A DNA stretch of 64,000 nt from Agromyces mediolanus (GTDB lineage: Bacteria; Actinomycetota; Actinomycetes; Actinomycetales; Microbacteriaceae), in assembly GCF_014648575.1 (NCBI RefSeq), contig NZ_BMRJ01000001.1:1333532-1397531 (forward strand), given 5' to 3'. Both the position numbers and the translations under genes were made by a program. A model generated the notes under the pieces. The model worked only from the letters and a program-made list of their open reading frames with translations. It searched no databases and was not told the DNA's origin. Shown here in pieces: positions 59,155 to 64,000 of this stretch (positions are counted from its first letter, which is position 1; each line of letters begins with the position of its first letter).

Positions 59155-60207
59155 GTGACCTCGACCCCAGCCCGGATCGTCCCGGCCGCGCTCGCCGCCG
59201 GCCTGCTGTTCGCCGCGGTCTCGGCAGCCGCTCCCGCTGCCGCCGATTCGGCGCCCGCCGCCGAGTGCCGCACGAACTGCACCACGGTGTTCGACACCGC
59301 GGGCCTGCACACGATCAGCATCCCGGCCGGCGTCGTCTCGCTGCAGGCGACCGTGTCGGGCGCGGCGGGCTCGCCCGCGGCGGCGGCGCTCGGCCTCTTC
59401 CCCGACGCCGTCGGCGGCGCGGGCGGCGTCAGCACCGTGACCCTCGGGACGAGCCTCGGCGGCAGCGCGCTCACGGTCCTCGTCGGCGGGGCCGGCCAGG
59501 GCAGCGCGCTCGCGGACGCCGCAGGCGCACTCCTCGTCGTGGCCGGCGGCGGAGGCGACGGCGGCTACGCCGGGCGCTTCGAACTCCCCGACCAGCTCTT
59601 CGCCGCCTATCCGGGCGGGGCCGGCGGTGCGCCGAACGGGCCGGGCGTCGCACCCGGCGGCGAGGGGACGACGTTCGGCACCGGCGCGTTCAACGGGGCG
59701 GGCGGCGGCCTCTCGGGCGGCGCCGGCGGCACCGGCGGCGCGAGCGGCGATGCAGGCGAGGCCGGCACGTCGAGCGCGCCCGGCACGATCACGCTCTCCG
59801 CGGGCGGTGCCGGCGGGACCCTCGCGGTGCAAGACGACCGCTTCCAGGCGGGTGCCGGTGGTGGTGGATACACGGGCGGCGGCGGTGGCGCGGTCGCGCT
59901 CGACGCCGTCGACGGCGGGGACGAGATCATGATCGACGTCGTGGGCGCCGGCGGCGGCGGCTCGGGCTTCCTCGCGGACGGGCTCGCCGCGGTGGCCGGG
60001 GAGCCGAACCCCGGCGCAGCGTCCGTGACGCTCGTCTGGTCGCTCCCGCCCCTGCCCGCGCCCGAGCCGGTCACGCCGGCGGCCGAACCCGCAGGGCCGC
60101 CGCTCGCCGAGACCGGCGCGGAGCCGCTGCCGTTCGCGCTCGGCGCGCTGCTCGTCGTCGGGGCCGGTGCCGGGCTCCTCGCCGCGCGTCGTCGCCGCAC
60201 CGCCTGA
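59155..60207 (+). CDS. glycine-rich surface protein with LAETG sorting signal
   Basis: A 350-residue exported protein. The signal peptide (about 1-31) ends near AAAPAAADS, then a Cys pair (ECRTNC). A long region (about 80-285) of short Gly-rich units (GGAGG, GGGG) follows and probably folds as a beta-rich repeat like other glycine-rich adhesins. A Pro/Ala wall-spanning stretch precedes the C-terminal signal: LAETG, a hydrophobic segment (FALGALLVVGAGAGLLAA) and RRRR. LAxTG is the class E sortase signal of high-GC actinobacteria. I chose GTG 59155 because GAGAGGAG lies upstream; an ATG at 59125 has none. It is probably wall-anchored; the function is unknown. Confidence 0.82.
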   Translation: MTSTPARIVPAALAAGLLFAAVSAAAPAAADSAPAAECRTNCTTVFDTAGLHTISIPAGVVSLQATVSGAAGSPAAAALGLFPDAVGGAGGVSTVTLGTSLGGSALTVLVGGAGQGSALADAAGALLVVAGGGGDGGYAGRFELPDQLFAAYPGGAGGAPNGPGVAPGGEGTTFGTGAFNGAGGGLSGGAGGTGGASGDAGEAGTSSAPGTITLSAGGAGGTLAVQDDRFQAGAGGGGYTGGGGGAVALDAVDGGDEIMIDVVGAGGGGSGFLADGLAAVAGEPNPGAASVTLVWSLPPLPAPEPVTPAAEPAGPPLAETGAEPLPFALGALLVVGAGAGLLAARRRRTA

Positions 60208-60240
60208 GCGCCCCGCGACGCGGGACGCTCCTGAGACGCT

Positions 60241-60288
60241 GAACGCCGCCCGGCGATCCCCGGAAGACGGGGCCGTCGGGCGGCGTTC
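60241..60288. terminator. bidirectional terminator
   Basis: Perfect 12-bp arms GAACGCCGCCCG (60241-60252) and CGGGCGGCGTTC (60277-60288), with an inner CCCC/GGGG stem, between the convergent surface protein and hpaD genes. Confidence 0.8.
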
Positions 60289-60310
60289 GTGCGTGGCGTG
60301 AGGCGGCGGC

Positions 60311-61453
60311 TCAGAGGGTGTTGCCGAGCTTGAAGCCCTGCTCCTCGTCGCCCTTCCGCGTGTACGAGAAGCCGTCGGCCCCGATCGTGACCTCCATCTC
60401 GCTGTCGTCGGTACGGGCGACGACGGGCTTCGGGTTGCCGTCGAGGTCGAGCACCAGCGAGGCATCCGTGTACCAGCTCGGCACGACCGGGTTGCCCCAC
60501 CAGTCGCGGCGCTGGTTGTCGTGCACGTCCCAGGTGACCACGGGGTTGTCGGGGTCACCGGTGTAGTAGTCCTGCGTGTAGATCTCGACGCGGTGGCCGT
60601 CGGGGTCGCGCAGGTACAGGTAGAACGCGTTCGAGACGCCGTGACGGCCCGGTCCGCGCTCGATCGCGTCGGAGCGGCGCAGCGAGCCGAGCTTGTCGCA
60701 GATCGCGAGGATGTTGTGCTTCTCGTGCGTGGCGAAGGCGACATGGTGCATGCGCGGCCCGTCGCCCCCCGTCATCGCCGTGTCGTGCACCGTGGGCTTG
60801 CGACGCATCCACGCCGCGTAGACCGTGCCCTCCTCGTCCTGGATGTCCTCCGTGACGCGGAAGCCGAGCGACTGCATGAAGTTCACGGCGCGCGGCACGT
60901 CGGGGGTGACCTGGTTGAAGTGGTCGAGGCGCACGAGCTCGCCCGGCGTGTGCAGGTCGTAGCGCCACGACAGCCGCTCGACGTGCTCGGTCTGGAAGAA
61001 GAACTCGTAGGGGAAGCCCAGCGGGTCCTCGACGCGCACCGAGTCGCCGATGCCCTTCGTGAAGCCCTCCGCCCGGCGCTCGACGCGGCAGCCGAGCTCC
61101 GAGTAGAACGCCACCGCCTTGTCGAGGTCCTCCGGGGTGCGCACCCGGTACGAGAAGGCCGCGACGGCGGCGACGGGGCCCTGGCGCAGCACGAGGTTGT
61201 GGTGGATGAACTCCTCGGTCGAACGGAGGTAGATCGCCTCCTCGTCCTCCTCGGTGACGTACAGCCCGAGCACGTCGACGTAGAACACGCGGGAGGCCGC
61301 GAGGTCGGTCACGATGAGCTCCATGTACGCGCAGCGCAGGATGTCGGGGGCGGGCGCCGAGGGCGTCGGCACCGGGTTGTCGCTGTGGATCGGGGCCTCC
61401 TGGCTCACGTAGAAGCCGGAGGAGGTGAGGGTCATTTCGTCGCGGTGGGTCAT
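60311..61453 (-). CDS. hpaD: 3,4-dihydroxyphenylacetate 2,3-dioxygenase
   Basis: Extradiol ring-cleavage dioxygenase of 380 residues in the vicinal-oxygen-chelate fold, close to the Arthrobacter/Brevibacterium homoprotocatechuate 2,3-dioxygenases (Mn or Fe). Tandem modules are visible; the catalytic module has metal ligands in RLDHFNQV, MHHVAFATH and HRVEIYTQDYYTG (2-His-1-Glu). It opens homoprotocatechuate to 5-carboxymethyl-2-hydroxymuconate semialdehyde, the substrate of the neighbouring HpaE. The start at 61453 has AAGGACG upstream; ATG 61435 is an alternative. The N-terminal 35 residues are Pro/Ser-rich and extra to the fold. Confidence 0.93.
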   Translation of the reverse strand: MTHRDEMTLTSSGFYVSQEAPIHSDNPVPTPSAPAPDILRCAYMELIVTDLAASRVFYVDVLGLYVTEEDEEAIYLRSTEEFIHHNLVLRQGPVAAVAAFSYRVRTPEDLDKAVAFYSELGCRVERRAEGFTKGIGDSVRVEDPLGFPYEFFFQTEHVERLSWRYDLHTPGELVRLDHFNQVTPDVPRAVNFMQSLGFRVTEDIQDEEGTVYAAWMRRKPTVHDTAMTGGDGPRMHHVAFATHEKHNILAICDKLGSLRRSDAIERGPGRHGVSNAFYLYLRDPDGHRVEIYTQDYYTGDPDNPVVTWDVHDNQRRDWWGNPVVPSWYTDASLVLDLDGNPKPVVARTDDSEMEVTIGADGFSYTRKGDEEQGFKLGNTL

Positions 61454-61495
61454 GTCAGCGTCCTTGCCTGGGGTGGAGTCTGGGGCGTGGGCCGG

Positions 61496-63031
61496 TCACC
61501 GGGGGTCCGGGTCGTCGAGGTCCGATTCGTGGACCTCCTGCTTGCCGAACGTCGGGTTGTGCGGGGCGCCGAGCGTGATGTGCACGCTCTGCTGGTCGGT
61601 GTAGAAGTCGATCGAGCGGTAGCCGCCCTCGTGACCGAGGCCGGAAGCCTTGACGCCGCCGAACGGAGTGCGCAGGTCGCGCACGTTGTTCGAGTTCAGC
61701 CACACCATGCCGGCCTCGACCGACTGCGCGAAGTTGTGGGCGCGCTTCAGGTCGTTCGTCCAGATGTAGGCGGCGAGCCCGTACTTCGTGTTGTTCGCGA
61801 GGGCGAGCGCCTCCTCCTCGGTGTCGAACGGGGTGATCGCGACGACCGGGCCGAAGATCTCCTCCTGGAAGATACGCGCATCGGGCGAGACGTCGGCGAA
61901 GACCGTCGGGGCGACGTAGTTGCCCTCGGGGAAGCCCTCGGGGCGTCCGCCGCCCGCGACGAGGCGGCCCTCGCTCTTGCCGAGCTCGACGTAGCTCATC
62001 ACCTTGTCGTAGTGCTCGGGGTGCACGAGGGCGCCGACCTCGGTGGCCGGGTCGTGCGGGTGGCCGACCTTCACGCGCTTCGCCTGCGCCGCGTAGCGCT
62101 CGACGAACTCGTCGTAGACGTCGCGCTGCACGAGGATGCGGCTGCCCGCGGTGCAGCGCTCGCCGTTCAGGGAGAAGACGCCGAAGATGCAGGCGTCGAT
62201 CGCGACGTCGAGGTCGGCGTCGGCGAACACGACCGCCGGGCTCTTGCCGCCGAGCTCCATCGAGAGGCCCTTCAGGTAGGGCGCGGCGTTGCCGAAGATG
62301 AGCTGTCCGGTGCTGCTCTCGCCGGTGAAGGAGATGAGCGGCACGTCGGGGTGCTTCACGAGCGCGTCGCCGGCGTCCTCGCCGAGGCCGTTCACGAGGT
62401 TGAAGACGCCCTTCGGCAGCCCGGCCTCCTCGAAGATGCCGGCCCAGAGCGAGGCGGAGAGCGGCGTGAACTCGGCCGGCTTCAGCACGACCGTGTTGCC
62501 GGTCGCGAGCGCGGGGCCGAGCTTCCACGACTCGAGCATGAACGGGGTGTTCCACGGCGTGATGAGGCCCGCGACGCCTATCGGCTTGCGGTTCACGTAG
62601 TTCATCTGCCGGCCGGGGACCTTGAAGGCGTCGTCGGCCTGGGCCACGATCAGGTCGGCGAAGAAGCGGAAGTTCTCGGCGGCGCGGCGGGCCTGGCCGA
62701 GCGCCTGCGTGATCGGCAGGCCCGAGTCGAAGGACTCGAGCTCGGCGAGCCGGGCGTCGCGCGACTCGACGAGGTCGGCGATCTTGTGCAGCACGCGCGA
62801 GCGCTCGCGGGGGAGCATCCGCGGCCAGGGGCCTTCCTCGAAGGCGCGCTTCGCGGCGGCGACGGCGCGTTCGACGTCGGCCTTCTTGCCTGCGGCGGCG
62901 TGCACGTAGGTCTCGTTCGTGACGGGGTTCAGCACCTCGAACGTGTCGCCGTCGAGCGAGTCGACGAACTCGCCGTCGATGTAGTGCTGGATCTTCTCCG
63001 GCAGCTCGGCCGGGCGGTATGCGTCGGTCAT
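61496..63031 (-). CDS. hpaE: 5-carboxymethyl-2-hydroxymuconate semialdehyde dehydrogenase
   Basis: Aldehyde dehydrogenase of 511 residues. Motifs are NTPFMLESWKLGPALATGN, the cofactor segment FTGESSTGQLIFG, catalytic Glu in MELGGKSPAVVF, and catalytic Cys in NGERCTAGSRI. Sequence and adjacency to hpaD identify it as the second enzyme of the homoprotocatechuate meta pathway, oxidising the ring-cleavage product with NAD. GAAGGTGAG precedes the ATG. hpaD follows after 42 bases. The remaining pathway genes (isomerase/decarboxylase, hydratase) are not in the window and may lie to the right. Confidence 0.93.
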   Translation of the reverse strand: MTDAYRPAELPEKIQHYIDGEFVDSLDGDTFEVLNPVTNETYVHAAAGKKADVERAVAAAKRAFEEGPWPRMLPRERSRVLHKIADLVESRDARLAELESFDSGLPITQALGQARRAAENFRFFADLIVAQADDAFKVPGRQMNYVNRKPIGVAGLITPWNTPFMLESWKLGPALATGNTVVLKPAEFTPLSASLWAGIFEEAGLPKGVFNLVNGLGEDAGDALVKHPDVPLISFTGESSTGQLIFGNAAPYLKGLSMELGGKSPAVVFADADLDVAIDACIFGVFSLNGERCTAGSRILVQRDVYDEFVERYAAQAKRVKVGHPHDPATEVGALVHPEHYDKVMSYVELGKSEGRLVAGGGRPEGFPEGNYVAPTVFADVSPDARIFQEEIFGPVVAITPFDTEEEALALANNTKYGLAAYIWTNDLKRAHNFAQSVEAGMVWLNSNNVRDLRTPFGGVKASGLGHEGGYRSIDFYTDQQSVHITLGAPHNPTFGKQEVHESDLDDPDPR

Positions 63032-63089
63032 GCGGTTCTCACCTTCATCGTGTCGTGGCGCCGAACCGTGGCGGCGGCGCCGGCGGGGC

Positions 63090-63758
63090 TCAGGGGGTCG
63101 GGGTGTGCGCGTGCTGCTCGGCCTGGTAGGCGAGCACGGCGTCGAGCGTCGCGGTGCGGTGACCGCGGGCGGCCAGCTCGATCTCGATCGCGGCGGCGCC
63201 GTCCTCGATGAGCCGGAGGATGGCCTCGTGCTCCTCGACGGAGGACTGCGCGCGGCCCGGCACGAAGCTGAACGAGGAGTCGCGCAGCACCTTCATGCGG
63301 TTCCAGCCGCGGTGCACGAGGTCGAGGATGTGCGGGTTCGGGCACTCCTCGAAGAGCACGGCGTGGAACTCGAGGTTCAGCGCCGTGAAGCGGTGCGGGT
63401 CGAAGGCGTCGAGGCTCTCGCGCATCCGCTCGTTCACGGCGCGCGCGCGGGCGACGTGCTCGGCCGTCAGCGTGGGGGCCGCGAGCGCGGTCGCGGCGCC
63501 CTCGACGAGGGCCAGGGTCTGCATGGTGTGCAGGTACTCGGTCTCCTGGATGAGCGCGACCTGCGCGCCCACGTTGCGCTCGAAGGTGACGAGCCCCTCG
63601 GCCTCGAGCAGGCGGATCGCCTCGCGGACGGGCACGACCGACACGCCGAGCTCGCGCGCGATGGTGCCGAGCACGAGCCGGAAGCCCGGCACGTAGCGCC
63701 CGTCGTCGATGCGCTCGCGGATGAACCGGTACGCCTGCTGCGCCTTGCTCTCGTTCAT
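63090..63758 (-). CDS. GntR-family (FCD) transcriptional regulator
   Basis: Regulator of 222 residues. The winged helix (about 5-70) has YRFIRERIDDGRYVPGFRLV and ARELGVSVVPVREAIRLLEAEGLV, followed by an FCD ligand-binding domain with metal-site residues in NLEFHAVLF and SVEEHEAILRLI. It probably regulates the hpa genes in response to an aromatic acid. The ATG at 63758 overlaps the stop of the upstream RraA-like gene (ATGA), so it is co-transcribed with the catabolic genes. Confidence 0.88.
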   Translation of the reverse strand: MNESKAQQAYRFIRERIDDGRYVPGFRLVLGTIARELGVSVVPVREAIRLLEAEGLVTFERNVGAQVALIQETEYLHTMQTLALVEGAATALAAPTLTAEHVARARAVNERMRESLDAFDPHRFTALNLEFHAVLFEECPNPHILDLVHRGWNRMKVLRDSSFSFVPGRAQSSVEEHEAILRLIEDGAAAIEIELAARGHRTATLDAVLAYQAEQHAHTPTP

Positions 63759-64000
63759 CGGGCGTCCGCCTCGGTGGTCGGCTGCGCGGAGCGGCTGGCC
63801 TCGTACTTCGCCCGCCACTCCGCGTTCATGGGGAAGAGGCCGTCGACGGATGCCCCGGCGGCCACCTGCTCGGCGACCCAGGCGTCCTCGCGCTCCTGCG
63901 CGGCGGCCTCGGCGGCGACCTCGGCGGCGATGGCGGCGGGGATGACCAGCACGCCGTCGCCGTCGCCGACGATCACGTCGCCGGGCTGCACGGCGGCGCC
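63755..64000 (-). CDS. RraA-like aldolase/regulator, N-terminus outside window
   Basis: Only the last 81 residues are present. The sequence VQPGDVIVGDGDGVLVIP followed by EREDAWVAEQVAAG and a C-terminal tail matches the RraA / HMG-CHA aldolase family. In aromatic-degradation clusters such proteins cleave 4-hydroxy-4-methyl-2-oxoglutarate-type acids or decarboxylate oxaloacetate, rather than inhibiting RNase E. Its 5' part lies beyond base 64000. It is coupled to the GntR gene by an ATGA overlap. Confidence 0.75.
   Translation of the reverse strand, partial: GAAVQPGDVIVGDGDGVLVIPAAIAAEVAAEAAAQEREDAWVAEQVAAGASVDGLFPMNAEWRAKYEASRSAQPTTEADAR

Noticed and set aside
60521..63211. Plus-strand open frame of about 900 codons over hpaD and hpaE
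   Set aside because: Antisense to two enzymes with intact catalytic motifs; translation is Val/Arg/Gly-rich and featureless.

Overview
The window is chromosomal DNA from a high-GC Gram-positive bacterium, most likely an actinobacterium of the Microbacteriaceae or a close relative. The evidence is very high GC with G or C at most third codon positions, many GTG and TTG starts, many leaderless-type starts (a TANNNT box about 6-7 nt before ATG or GTG), a 6C RNA, a LAETG sorting motif, and a gene set that recalls the mycobacterial acs / 6C RNA / tad / topA / holB neighbourhood (also ponA2, a metallophosphoesterase, RidA and DUF4177). No prophage, insertion sequence, CRISPR array or rRNA was seen. 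Both window ends cut through genes: a GcvPA-like gene on the left and an RraA-like gene on the right.

Left part (1-12 kb). A tightly overlapping operon encodes a divergent GcvPA/GcvPB pair, an AcoX-type NAD-kinase-like protein and a short-chain dehydrogenase. A perfect 15-bp stem terminator separates it from what looks like an exopolysaccharide locus: a PAS histidine kinase, a membrane protein with a degenerate GGDEF domain, a lipoprotein, a processive family-2 glycosyltransferase, an OmpR-type response regulator and a lipoprotein-type GH6 endoglucanase. A synthase next to a GH6 hydrolase recalls bacterial cellulose or beta-glucan loci.

12-21.4 kb is a sugar-uptake operon: an Opp/Dpp-type ABC importer (five genes), a ROK repressor, a GH4 6-phospho-glycosidase and a BadF/BadG-type sugar kinase, with a 16-bp palindrome upstream as candidate operator. 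Malate:quinone oxidoreductase follows.

22.9-25 kb holds an ABC-F ATPase preceded by a 250-nt leader. The leader has a promoter embedded in an 11-bp inverted repeat, a two-codon upstream ORF (ATG ATC TGA) and an intrinsic terminator whose 5' arm begins inside that ORF's stop codon. This looks like antibiotic-responsive ribosome-mediated attenuation and is the strongest regulatory finding. A radical SAM protein of the Rv2578c type, a pair of histidine-kinase-like membrane proteins, thymidine kinase, a universal stress protein and UDP-glucose dehydrogenase follow.

31.9-47 kb is conserved core: tRNA-Pro(CGG), metallophosphoesterase, a bifunctional PASTA penicillin-binding protein, DUF4177, RidA, acetyl-CoA synthetase, the 6C RNA, a tad/Flp pilus cluster, topA, tmk and holB. 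An exported alpha/beta hydrolase and tRNA-Thr(CGT) follow.

49-64 kb is accessory metabolism: an MHS transporter, amidohydrolase and agmatinase-family operon facing a PucR regulator; a Gfo/Idh/MocA oxidoreductase; a D-Ala-D-Ala carboxypeptidase; a nicotinamidase; an alpha/beta hydrolase; a glycine-rich LAETG surface protein; and, on the minus strand, a homoprotocatechuate meta-cleavage cluster (RraA-like, GntR, hpaE, hpaD).
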